NCBI GenBank assembly: GCA_016743945.1
Contig: JADGFI010000006.1
Location: 248,001-312,000, forward strand
Direction of reading: 5' to 3'
Length of the DNA stretch: 64,000 bases
Source: Desulfobacteraceae bacterium
GTDB lineage: Bacteria; Desulfobacterota; Desulfobacteria; Desulfobacterales; Desulfobacteraceae
Position numbers and translations under genes: made by a program. How positions within the stretch are numbered: the first letter of the stretch is position 1; each line of letters starts with the position of its first letter. The notes under the pieces are model-generated. The model searched no databases and was not told the DNA's origin. It saw nothing but the letters and a program-made list of their open reading frames with translations. Below are positions 54,908 through 63,113 of this stretch, one piece after another.

Positions 54908-56854
54908 TCACCTTGTATCGGTTGCCTTGGCCTCATCCAGCACTTTTCTGACGGTTATCGCCATTTTTGCCTTGATGATGGGTTTCATCAGCAAGGCTTT
55001 TACCCCGATTGATCTTAGGTTTTCCAATGATATTCTTTCACTGAATCCGGTACAGATAATAATGGGCAGTATTGGTTTGATCTCCATAATTTTCTGGGCG
55101 AGTTGATCGCCGGTCATGTCCGGCATGGTCATGTCTGAGATGACCAGGTCAAAGGCATCTGGATTGGTTTTAATCGCTTCCAGCGCCTCACTGCTGCTGT
55201 CGTTACATTCAACCGTGTATCCCAGCCTCTCCAGGATCATCTGTTCCACAATCAACACCTGTTTTTCATCATCAACCAGTAGAATCCGTTCATTTCCCGT
55301 TGGTGTCTGTTTTATATCATGATGCTGTACAGATTTCATATCGGTTTTAATGGCAGGAAGATATACGTCAAATTTTGTTCCATGCTCCGGAGAACTGGTA
55401 ACCTTTATTTTCCCTCCATAACCTGTGACGATACCGTGTACGACGGACAGGCCGAGTCCTGTGCCTTTCCCTTTTGGCTTGGTTGTAAAGTATGGATCAA
55501 ATATTCTCTCCAGGGTAATTTTATCAATCCCGGTTCCTGTATCTTCGATTGAAAGTAACACATGGGGTCCACTGCCAAGGGGTAAATCAGATGCAAGGAG
55601 ATCATTGTCTTCAATGTTTTGAAGCCGAATCGTAAGAACCCCGCCCGGCTCCGACATAGCCTGGTAGGCATTGGTGATAAGGTTCATGGCCACCTGATGT
55701 ATCTGTGTGGGATCCGCGAGGATTGGCAGGGTTTTGGCATCTATAAACTTTTTGATCTCAATGGATGAAGGGATGGTGGATCGTATGAGTTTGGAAACCT
55801 CCTTTATGATCAGATGCGACTTTAAAGGTTTGATATCCAGTTCCGCCTGCCGGCTGAAGGTTAAAATCTGTTTTACAAGCTCTTTTGCCCGGACAGCGCC
55901 TGCCAATATCTCGTCAACATTTTTATGAAACTCACTGTTTTCAGGAAGGTCTTCCTTCAGCATTTCTGCAAATCCAACCACTGGAAATAAAATGTTATTA
56001 AAATCATGAGCAATGCCCCCTGCCAGAACCCCGACGGCTTCAATCTTTTGTGCGTGTAAGAGTTGGGATTCTATTTTTTTAAAATTCGTCGTATCTCTGT
56101 AAACCGTCATTTTTGAAATGGATCCGTCATCGTGAACAATAGGAGATTGGGAAACGTTAAAAGACCGGCCATCCATGGGGCTCACAATATCTTGATCGAA
56201 AGAATTCCCTTGCTGGATTATATCGTGTGTACACCAGGGGCATTTTCCCCCCAAACCGTGTAAGGCTTTAAAACACTTCTCTCCTATGACATCGCGGCCT
56301 ACTCTTTTGGTCATGGCTGGATTTGCATATTCCACCTGAAAATCCGGTGAACAAATATAGGCCGGATCTTTCATCGATTCCATCATGGAGCGATATTTTT
56401 CCTCGCTCTCCCGTAGCGCAACATCGGCTCTTTTCCGTTGGGTGATGTCCTGAAATATGCAATGCGTTTGCTGAAAATTTCCGTTTTCATCTTTTCCTAT
56501 CTTCCCGTGAAATGAAACAAGTATCAAAGAGCCATCTTTTTTAACCATTTCAAATTCAACACCTAAAATTTCACCAATCGCTTTAAAACGGGGAAATTTT
56601 TCTTTAAAATGATCTTTCCAATCAGGGTGTAGAAAATTGCCAAATGACTTCCCGATAACCTCTTCTCGCGAATATCCAAGAGCATCACACCATGATGGAT
56701 TTATCTCAATAAAATTTCCATTTTCATCTAAAGACTGGTATGCAAGAGGTGCTCTTTCGTAAAGCAAATTGAATCTATTCAGATCTCTCTTATGATCAGA
56801 TTCCAATTTTTGAATTTTTTTCTCTAATGCTTTATAGCTAGGTTTTTCAGTCAT
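54908..56854 (-). CDS. PAS-PAS hybrid histidine kinase
   Basis: 648 residues: PAS at about 25-145 (RAPLAYQSLDENGNFIEINP), a second PAS at about 160-265 with a Cys/His pair motif (GEKCFKALHGLGGKCPWCTHD), HisKA (GIAHDFNNILFPVVGF), HATPase (NLITNAYQAM, IEDTGTGIDK, GTGLGLSVVHGI) and a C-terminal receiver (ILLVDDEKQVLIVEQ, LVISDMTMPDMTG, LLMKPIIKAKM). No membrane segment. The cysteines in the second PAS suggest redox or metal sensing. The following gene, 10 bases away, is the sigma-54 response regulator, its likely partner through phosphorelay. Confidence 0.9.
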   Translation of the reverse strand: MTEKPSYKALEKKIQKLESDHKRDLNRFNLLYERAPLAYQSLDENGNFIEINPSWCDALGYSREEVIGKSFGNFLHPDWKDHFKEKFPRFKAIGEILGVEFEMVKKDGSLILVSFHGKIGKDENGNFQQTHCIFQDITQRKRADVALRESEEKYRSMMESMKDPAYICSPDFQVEYANPAMTKRVGRDVIGEKCFKALHGLGGKCPWCTHDIIQQGNSFDQDIVSPMDGRSFNVSQSPIVHDDGSISKMTVYRDTTNFKKIESQLLHAQKIEAVGVLAGGIAHDFNNILFPVVGFAEMLKEDLPENSEFHKNVDEILAGAVRAKELVKQILTFSRQAELDIKPLKSHLIIKEVSKLIRSTIPSSIEIKKFIDAKTLPILADPTQIHQVAMNLITNAYQAMSEPGGVLTIRLQNIEDNDLLASDLPLGSGPHVLLSIEDTGTGIDKITLERIFDPYFTTKPKGKGTGLGLSVVHGIVTGYGGKIKVTSSPEHGTKFDVYLPAIKTDMKSVQHHDIKQTPTGNERILLVDDEKQVLIVEQMILERLGYTVECNDSSSEALEAIKTNPDAFDLVISDMTMPDMTGDQLAQKIMEIKPILPIIICTGFSERISLENLRSIGVKALLMKPIIKAKMAITVRKVLDEAKATDTR

Positions 56855-57393
56855 GAAAAATCTCTTTTATCATGAAAAATAACTGATTAATGGAAAGTGC
56901 TACTTGCCAAAAAATACAGTATTCCAATCCTCATTGGTTAAATTTGTACAATGCTTATAATCTCCCGCACTTTAAAGATTTGCAGTCACCTTGTCAATGT
57001 AAAACAGCCATAAAAAAAGCATATCAAAGCGAGGAGGGATAGGCTTGTTTTGATAAAAATTGACCTATCTTTTGGACAGGAGCCGTTCCAAAAAAGTGGC
57101 GTTTCTTTCCCGTGTATATGATCATTCAACCCACAAATATCTAAAGGGGTTAAGGTTGTTTACTCTTGGCTGGTCTGATGAAAACAGTTTTTTCGGAATT
57201 AATTTTACCTTGTTGTCATCAGCAAAAAAAAAAGCATAGGTACAATGAAATCAATCCTGATATTGATAAAAAAGCATGCGGTTATCAACACCACAAAGAG
57301 GCGGTAACAAAATCCACGATGCACCTGGAACAAACGGCCAAAAGGGCTATTGAGGTTGGTATCCGGCTGCCCTGGGATAAGAAACCTTCGGCC
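56855..57393. other. Intergenic region between hybrid kinase and HD-GYP gene
   Basis: About 540 bases. No well-supported gene. A plus-strand frame at 57178-57426 (MKTVFSELILP...) is open but lacks a clear ribosome binding site, and its end overlaps the HD-GYP gene in the opposite direction. It should contain the promoter of the kinase operon; I did not find a clean one. Confidence 0.5.
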
Positions 57394-58710
57394 CTACAAA
57401 AGTCCGGACAAATCAAAGTTCTCTGATCTATTGATGGTCAGAATAAACCGTTTGAGAAGCTTTGTATCAAAACAATGGGCCATGCCTTGGTCACGGAGCT
57501 TGGTCCGGGCCTCCACCCGCTTTTTGGCCTCTTCCTCCAATATCTCCCGTTCCCGAAGGCGGCGCAGCTTGGCCTCATAATCATCCCTTACAATGGCGGT
57601 TAAAGGAATTTTTGGATTTTCTCTGACCTCGATCTCAAATTGTCTAAGGGTTTCCAGAAAAGGATTCTCACCGGTCATGATCTGTAATGCTTCGAAAGGC
57701 GTCCGGGGATCTTTATAAGGCCGCTTTGAGGTCAGGGCATCAAACACATCCGCAATATGGCATATTTTTGCCATCAAAGGAATTTGATCCCCACAAAGAC
57801 CGCAGGGGTAACCGCTGCCATCTTCATTTTCATGGTGGTATAAAATCGTCTGCATGGAGGCACGGGGCAACTTACTTTCAAAGAGCAGACTTATGGAATA
57901 GGCGGTATGGGACTGCATGAGCACGTATTCAAGATTGTTGAGCTTCCCTTTTTTATTAATCACACCCTTGGGAATTTTTATTTTACCAATGTCATGGAGG
58001 AAACCCGCCGCTGCCGCCTGAATCATCAGATCCCTTAATTGGGCATCTGTTTTTGCCTCAAACAAATCCGGGTTGGCATTGATAAATGTGGCTGTCAGCC
58101 AACCCACCTTGATGGAATGGGTATGGGTTTGATAATCATGGCCGATGAGATTGGCAATACCCGTTAATGATTCAATATCGGATATAAAATCCATGGCCTG
58201 GGCTATCAATTTTTCGATATTTTCAATTATCCGGTTGACGTCCTGCCGGGAAGCAAAATTAGCGGCAAAGGATTCCTGGACCACTTCTGTGGCTAAATCT
58301 ATAAGGGTCCCTGTTTTATTTTTGACATCAATCCCTTCATGTTTCAGGATAAAATCAAGATTATTTTTCAGATACTTACGATAATTGGCGTTTTGTTTCT
58401 TGTGGATATAAACAAGATCCCAGGAATTCAGCATCTCCATGAGCCGTGCCTTGGGAATGGAATTTGAATCCACCAGAAGGCACCGAAATCGATATTTTCC
58501 ATTTTTCAGGGGATGACACTCAAACAGGGAAAAGTCCGTTAGGGATTCGGGATTTATTGAGAGGGGTTCAATTGCACGAAATGAACTTCCATCATCAAAA
58601 TATTCTGCCGCCAATCCCACTATATCGCCCCCTTTTCCCCCAAGGAATCTGCATTTTTTTCCCCCAAGGAATCTGCATTTTTTTTGTTCAATATCAAGCC
58701 AGTATGGCAT
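57394..58710 (-). CDS. HD-GYP phosphodiesterase (cyclic di-GMP)
   Basis: 438 residues. The N-terminal 130 residues resemble a PilZ-free regulatory domain with LLVDSNSIPKARLMEMLNS. The HD-GYP domain has HTHSIKVGWL, AGFLHDIGKIKIPKGV, HHENEDGSGYPCGL and ICHIADVFDALTSKRPYK, with the GYP signature complete. It probably cleaves c-di-GMP. The N-terminus carries a duplicated KKCRFLGG unit caused by a 24-bp tandem repeat. It stands alone between the kinase pair and the arsR operon. Confidence 0.88.
   Translation of the reverse strand: MPYWLDIEQKKCRFLGGKKCRFLGGKGGDIVGLAAEYFDDGSSFRAIEPLSINPESLTDFSLFECHPLKNGKYRFRCLLVDSNSIPKARLMEMLNSWDLVYIHKKQNANYRKYLKNNLDFILKHEGIDVKNKTGTLIDLATEVVQESFAANFASRQDVNRIIENIEKLIAQAMDFISDIESLTGIANLIGHDYQTHTHSIKVGWLTATFINANPDLFEAKTDAQLRDLMIQAAAAGFLHDIGKIKIPKGVINKKGKLNNLEYVLMQSHTAYSISLLFESKLPRASMQTILYHHENEDGSGYPCGLCGDQIPLMAKICHIADVFDALTSKRPYKDPRTPFEALQIMTGENPFLETLRQFEIEVRENPKIPLTAIVRDDYEAKLRRLREREILEEEAKKRVEARTKLRDQGMAHCFDTKLLKRFILTINRSENFDLSGLL
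58637..58684. repeat. 24-bp tandem duplication in the HD-GYP gene start
   Basis: Two exact copies of a 24-base unit (58637-58660, 58661-58684) encode KKCRFLGG twice, a few codons after the ATG. A perfect copy implies a recent duplication. Confidence 0.95.
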
Positions 58711-58818
58711 AGATCCGGTCTATTTACCAGAATATTGCCGACCTGTAAAGGGAGGAACAGAGCATTGGAATGCTGTAAAAAAATCCAAAAAATTTCACAA
58801 AAATTCGAAAATCAGACA

Positions 58819-58847
58819 TTGACAAGGGAATCTTCTTATATTATCGT
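58819..58847 (+). promoter_or_regulatory. Promoter of arsR-hgcAB
   Basis: TTGACA at 58819-58824 with 17 bases to TATCGT (58842-58847, four of six matches to the -10 consensus). The -10 region falls inside the large inverted repeat, so repressor binding would block it. Confidence 0.55.
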
Positions 58848-58879
58848 TAATAGTCGATAAGCGATAATATAAGAAGATT
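58829..58879. promoter_or_regulatory. 18-bp inverted repeat, likely ArsR operator
   Basis: Arms of 18 bp are perfectly complementary (58829-58846 and 58862-58879) around a 15-base spacer. It lies 50 bases before the arsR ATG and overlaps the promoter. ArsR proteins bind such AT-rich palindromes. Confidence 0.75.
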
Positions 58880-58927
58880 TTTCCATGGAAGACAAACACA
58901 ACCGACAAATGGCAGGGCAATAAACCA

Positions 58928-59197
58928 ATGGACACAGAAAAACTGGCTAAAATATTCAAGGCACTGGGACATCCCACCCGGATAAAAATTGTGGAGCACC
59001 TGATGGAGATGGACACCTGTGTGTGCGGGCAAATTGTCAATATTTTCCCCTATTCCCAGTCCACCATCAGCCAGCACCTGAAACTGCTCAAGGAATCCGG
59101 GATTGTCTGCGGTGAAGTGGAAGGGCCCAAAACCAGATTTTGCGTTGACAAACACGCCCTGAACCAGGTCAAAACCTATATGGAAAATCTAAAATGA
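58928..59197 (+). CDS. arsR: ArsR-family metal/metalloid-responsive repressor
   Basis: 89 residues, a typical ArsR length. Winged helix with ALGHPTRIKIVEHLMEMD and recognition helix QSTISQHLKLLKESG. Cysteines C31 and C33 in DTCVCGQ match the arsenite-sensing CxC motif of ArsR, with more cysteines at C61 and C72. It precedes hgcA by 13 bases and sits behind a palindrome, so it likely autoregulates and controls hgcAB. Arsenic control of hgcAB by a linked ArsR-type protein has been described in Pseudodesulfovibrio; here the inducer is inferred. Confidence 0.9.
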   Translation: MDTEKLAKIFKALGHPTRIKIVEHLMEMDTCVCGQIVNIFPYSQSTISQHLKLLKESGIVCGEVEGPKTRFCVDKHALNQVKTYMENLK

Positions 59198-59210
59198 GGC
59201 AAAAATATTT

Positions 59211-60386
59211 ATGAACACCAATAAAAATTCTCCCATGGAGAGAACGCAGCTATCCACTTCCGGCGTAACACTCATGCCCTCCATGGATAAAATTAAGGAT
59301 AAGATCAAAAACAATTACGGTGACCCTGTATCCGTCTATGAAAAACCCGGCTACAGTCTGTGCCTCTATGTGGATGGGTTTATCACCACGGATACAGGCC
59401 CTGTGCCAAGGATACGAACAACTCTTTCCATACAGGATCGAATATCCACCTTCATTGTCCGGTGCGGAATCAACCGCTATCAATACAGGGTAGCCCCGGG
59501 GCTGTATGGAGTGGGTCAGCCTGACAAAACATCAGAGGTGCTTGTCACTGCAAACTTCAAGCTGACCTTTGATCATCTGCGAAAAGAACTTGCCCCCCTT
59601 AACGCATGGATACTGGTCCTGGATACCCGGGGGATTAATGTCTGGTGTGCGGCCGGGAAAGGAACCTTTGCCACCCGGGAACTTGTAAACCAAATTAAAC
59701 AGGCGGGCCTTAATAAAATAGTCGATCACAAACGGGTCATTGTGCCCCAGTTAGGTGCCACCGGGGTCTGTGCAATGGCAGTGAAAAAAGACTCCGGTTT
59801 CCGGGTGATTTATGGTCCGGTGCGGGCCAATGATATCCCGCAATTTCTGGGAAAAAACCGAAAGGCCACACCCTCCATGCGGGCCGTTACCTTTACCTTT
59901 ATGGAAAGGATCGTCCTGACCCCGGTGGAACTGCAAATTGTGCTCAAACCCGCATTGATAACTGCCCTGATTCTCTTTGTCCTTTCAGGCCTGGGACCGG
60001 GATTTTTTTCTTTTACAGAGGCCTGGTCCCGGGGAGTTACTGCCATTATTTTTCTTGTAACCGGCATGGTGTCAGGGGCGGTGATCACCCCGGCTCTCCT
60101 GCCCCATATCCCCGGCAGAGAATTTGCCCTCAAAGGCATCATTATCGGCAGCCTGGCGGGTCTTGCCATGCTGGCGATGACTTCATCGGCAATACCCTCT
60201 TTTTGCGCCGGACTTGCCCTATTCCTCTTCTGCCTGACCATCAGTTCATTTTTGGCCATGAACTTTACCGGCACCACCCCCTTCACCTCCCCTTCAGGGG
60301 TTGAAAAGGAAATGAAACGGCATATCCCCATCCAGTTAATCACCCTGGTTCTGACTGCCGGGCTCTGGCTTTACTCAGCGTTTTAA
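59211..60386 (+). CDS. hgcA: Mercury methyltransferase corrinoid protein HgcA
   Basis: 391 residues. The N-terminal cobalamin-binding domain holds the diagnostic cap motif GINVWCAAGKGTF, with C146 as the lower-axial cobalt ligand. Residues about 245-391 form five transmembrane helices (for example ITALILFVLSGLG, LITLVLTAGLWLYSAF). Length and architecture are normal for HgcA. It transfers a methyl group from a corrinoid to Hg(II) together with HgcB. ArsR is upstream, hgcB 18 bases downstream. Confidence 0.97.
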   Translation: MNTNKNSPMERTQLSTSGVTLMPSMDKIKDKIKNNYGDPVSVYEKPGYSLCLYVDGFITTDTGPVPRIRTTLSIQDRISTFIVRCGINRYQYRVAPGLYGVGQPDKTSEVLVTANFKLTFDHLRKELAPLNAWILVLDTRGINVWCAAGKGTFATRELVNQIKQAGLNKIVDHKRVIVPQLGATGVCAMAVKKDSGFRVIYGPVRANDIPQFLGKNRKATPSMRAVTFTFMERIVLTPVELQIVLKPALITALILFVLSGLGPGFFSFTEAWSRGVTAIIFLVTGMVSGAVITPALLPHIPGREFALKGIIIGSLAGLAMLAMTSSAIPSFCAGLALFLFCLTISSFLAMNFTGTTPFTSPSGVEKEMKRHIPIQLITLVLTAGLWLYSAF

Positions 60387-60404
60387 GCAAAAGGAATATA
60401 AAAC

Positions 60405-60695
60405 ATGAAAAAATTTAGACATTTAGAAGCGGTATCCACCCTGGTGCTGGATGACGACAAGTGTATCGGCTGCAGCCTGTGCACCGAGGTCTGCCCCCAC
60501 CATGTGCTGGAAATGCACCAAGGCAAAGCCAGAATTGTTGACTTTGATGCCTGCATGGAATGCGGGGCCTGTGTCAACAACTGCCCCTCTGAAGCTCTTA
60601 GGGTTACCCCCGGGGTTGGCTGAGCCAGCTACATTATCCAGGTCTGGATAAAGGGCAAAGAAAATGCATCCTGCGGAGACGGCGGGTGCTGCTAA
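60405..60695 (+). CDS. hgcB: HgcB ferredoxin with predicted selenocysteine at residue 73
   Basis: 96 residues if TGA 60621-60623 is read as selenocysteine. The first part has two 4Fe-4S motifs (C20, C23, C26, C30 and C50, C53, C56, C60; the second reads CMECGACVNNCP). The frame after the TGA continues ASYIIQVWIKGKENASCGDGG and then the vicinal C95-C96, the usual HgcB tail. The TGA follows PGVG, exactly where other HgcB proteins have a conserved cysteine (Cys73 of Desulfovibrio ND132 by my recollection). A SECIS-like hairpin with AGGUCU loop lies 10 bases after the TGA. Without readthrough the protein would lose U73 and the C-terminal cysteine pair. HgcB reduces HgcA and may deliver mercury through its thiols. 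Confidence 0.88.
60634..60651 (+). promoter_or_regulatory. Predicted SECIS element of hgcB
   Basis: TTATCC-AGGTCT-GGATAA: six perfect base pairs around the hexaloop AGGUCU. The loop begins 17 bases after the TGA (18 in fdhA of this window), as in the known bacterial elements. Confidence 0.85.
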
Positions 60696-60710
60696 TAATA
60701 AGGAGCCGAC

Positions 60711-61277
60711 ATGTACAATAAAAAATTTAAGGGAGATGTCTGCAGCCACAGCCATTCATTTTTTCTGGATAATTTTGTCCGCAGGATCCTCCAGAACCCA
60801 AAGCGGATTATAGGAGAATATATCCGGGAAGGCGACACCAGCATAGACCTTGGGTGCGGCCCGGGTTATTTTTCCATTGACATGGCACAGCTTGCCGGCA
60901 AGACAGGAAAAATGATCGCAGTTGATCTGCAAGAAGAGATGCTGACCAAGGTGGGAAAAAAAGCCGCTGCCAAAAACATGTCCGAAAGGATACATCTCCA
61001 TCAATGTGATCAAAACCGTATTGGCCTGCCCCCCGAAACAAAGGCAGATTTTATTCTTGCCTTTTATATGGTCCACGAAACCCCGGACAAAGGAGCATTT
61101 CTGGAACAGGTCAAAGAACTTTTACGGCCCGGCGGCAAGTTTCTCCTGGTGGAACCCATATTCCACGTATCAAAGATCCAATTTGAAAAGATTTTGGCGG
61201 TTGCCGGAAAAATCGGATTTAAACAGGTTGACAGGCCCAAACGAAAGGGCGGCAGAAGTGTGCTGCTCTCAATTTAA
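60711..61277 (+). CDS. Class I SAM-dependent methyltransferase next to hgcB
   Basis: 188 residues. SAM-binding motif SIDLGCGPGYFSIDMAQ, acidic motif MIAVDLQEEML, and a later YMVHETPDKGAFLEQVKELL then RPGGKFLLVEP. The start follows the hgcB stop by 15 bases with AAGGAG, so the gene is cotranscribed with hgcAB. Substrate unknown; a link to mercury, arsenic or thiol methylation is inference from location only. The first residues CSHSHSFFLDNF are rich in His and Cys. Confidence 0.85.
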   Translation: MYNKKFKGDVCSHSHSFFLDNFVRRILQNPKRIIGEYIREGDTSIDLGCGPGYFSIDMAQLAGKTGKMIAVDLQEEMLTKVGKKAAAKNMSERIHLHQCDQNRIGLPPETKADFILAFYMVHETPDKGAFLEQVKELLRPGGKFLLVEPIFHVSKIQFEKILAVAGKIGFKQVDRPKRKGGRSVLLSI

Positions 61278-61292
61278 TGCTTTGCGGGGCTC

Positions 61293-63113
61293 TTAATACA
61301 TGGCTTCAATTATATCCTTGAACCGCTCATTCACCACTTTTCGTTTGATCTTCATGGTGGGCGTCACCTCTCCGTCTTCCTCGTAGAGTCTTTTGGGCAA
61401 AAGGGTGAATTTGCGGATGGTTTCCACCCGGGCCAGGGTTGCATTGACCTGTTTGACTTCCTTGTCAATCAACTCGATGATCTCCCCGCTCTGGGTAAGA
61501 TCCTTATAGGTGGAGAACTGGACCTTGTTGTCCTGGGCATATTTCACCACATTGTCCTCGTCAATCATGACCAGGCAGGAAATAAATTTTCTTTTGTCTC
61601 CAATGACCACGGCATCATTGATATAGATACTGGCCTTGAGTTTGTTCTCAATATACTGGGGGGTAATGTTCTTGCCCCCGGCCGTGACAATGATATCTTT
61701 TTTCCGGTCCGTGATCATCAAAAATCCGTCCTGGTCTAGTTTCCCCACATCCCCGGTGCAAAGCCACCCGTCGATGATGGTATTGGCGGTTGACCGATCA
61801 TTTTTATAATATCCCTTAAAGACCCCGGGGGATCTCACCAGAATCTCCCCGTCTTCGGCAATTTTGATGTCTGTCCCGTCAATGGCCTGTCCCACACAAC
61901 CAAATTTGACCCGGCCTTCCGGGGAAAGGGTGGTGACACCGGTGCCCTCTGTCTGGCCGTATCCTTCAATGAGATTCATGCCGATGGACTGGAAAAACCG
62001 CAGCACCTCCTGGGAAATGGGGGCTGCCCCGGAATAGGCCACCCGGATTCTTTCAAACCCCAGCCGTTCTTTGAGTTTGCTAAAAACCGCAACCCTGGCC
62101 AGAAAAAAAAGAGCAGTTTGAACCGGGGAGACCGGCTTAAAATTCATGACCAGATCGGCCTGTTTTTCCCCGATTTTCAGGGATAGTCCAAAGACCAACC
62201 GCTTAAACCAGGTGGCGTCGGCCATCTTGATCATGACATTGGAATAATATTTTTCCCAGATCCTTGGCACGGCATACCCCACCGTGGGAGACACCTCCAT
62301 CATATTCTGCATGATTGTATCGGGCTTTTCCACAAAATTAACGGTATAGGCGTAGCTGATATGGATAAACACGGTAAAAAGCCGCTCAAATATGTGGCAC
62401 AAAGGCAAAAAGGAAAGCACCTGGTCCGTGTCAAAAACAGGATTGGTCCGGGCAACGGCCCGGGCTGTCCAGGTCACGTTCCCATGGGTGAGCACCGCCC
62501 CTTTGGGCGGGCCGGTTGTGCCCGAGGTATAGATCAGCACCGCCGTGTCGGCCGGCGTAACCCCGGCCTGGTGATCAAAAAACAGACTAGGGTTTTCCCT
62601 GTGGATATCGGCCCCTATTTCCAGGAGTTCCTCAAAGGTCATGACCATTGGATCCAAAAACCGTTTAAGCCCCCTTGTATCCCAGACAATCACCTTTTTT
62701 AAAAGCGGGGTCTTTTTCCTGAACATGAGCCACTTGTCCAGCTGCTCTTCATTCTCCACAAATAAAAAAAGGGCATCCGAGTGGGTCACCACATATTCTA
62801 CCTGGCTCCAGGCATTGGTTGAATAAACACCGACACTGATTCCCCCCACACATTGGATGCCCATGTCCGCCACCACCCATTCCACGGCATTGTCCCCAAT
62901 GATGCAGGCGGCATCCCCTTTTTTAAATCCCATGGACACAAGGGCTGATCCCAGCCAACAGACTCGTTCATGATATTCCCCCCAGGTGATGTTTTGCCAA
63001 AGCCCCAAATCCTTGGTCCGCAATGCAATGCGATCTTTGTTCCGGGTGACGGTTTCATTAAAAATCTGGGGAACAGTTTGCGCCGGTTCTGCTTGAGCCC
63101 TGTCTTTTTTCAT
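61293..63113 (-). CDS. Long-chain acyl-CoA synthetase (AMP-forming)
   Basis: 606 residues from the ATG at 63113, which overlaps the livF stop by four bases (ATGA); AAGG lies 8 bases upstream. AMP-binding motif LIYTSGTTGPPKGAVLTHGN, the LEGYGQTEGTGV region and the adenylation hinge WLCTGDVGKLDQDGFLMITDR are present, and the C-terminus carries the acylation Lys (TPTMKIKRK). It activates long-chain fatty acids, or other carboxylates, with CoA. It stands behind livF/livG, so the liv transporter may import its substrate. Confidence 0.9.
   Translation of the reverse strand: MKKDRAQAEPAQTVPQIFNETVTRNKDRIALRTKDLGLWQNITWGEYHERVCWLGSALVSMGFKKGDAACIIGDNAVEWVVADMGIQCVGGISVGVYSTNAWSQVEYVVTHSDALFLFVENEEQLDKWLMFRKKTPLLKKVIVWDTRGLKRFLDPMVMTFEELLEIGADIHRENPSLFFDHQAGVTPADTAVLIYTSGTTGPPKGAVLTHGNVTWTARAVARTNPVFDTDQVLSFLPLCHIFERLFTVFIHISYAYTVNFVEKPDTIMQNMMEVSPTVGYAVPRIWEKYYSNVMIKMADATWFKRLVFGLSLKIGEKQADLVMNFKPVSPVQTALFFLARVAVFSKLKERLGFERIRVAYSGAAPISQEVLRFFQSIGMNLIEGYGQTEGTGVTTLSPEGRVKFGCVGQAIDGTDIKIAEDGEILVRSPGVFKGYYKNDRSTANTIIDGWLCTGDVGKLDQDGFLMITDRKKDIIVTAGGKNITPQYIENKLKASIYINDAVVIGDKRKFISCLVMIDEDNVVKYAQDNKVQFSTYKDLTQSGEIIELIDKEVKQVNATLARVETIRKFTLLPKRLYEEDGEVTPTMKIKRKVVNERFKDIIEAMY

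Noticed and set aside
57178..57426. 83-residue plus-strand gene
   Set aside because: No ribosome binding site, and its end lies inside the oppositely oriented HD-GYP gene; no family recognised.
60405..60623. hgcB as a normal 72-residue gene ending at TGA 60623
   Set aside because: The same frame continues with conserved HgcB tail sequence and a SECIS-like hairpin, so a stop there would remove the known functional end.
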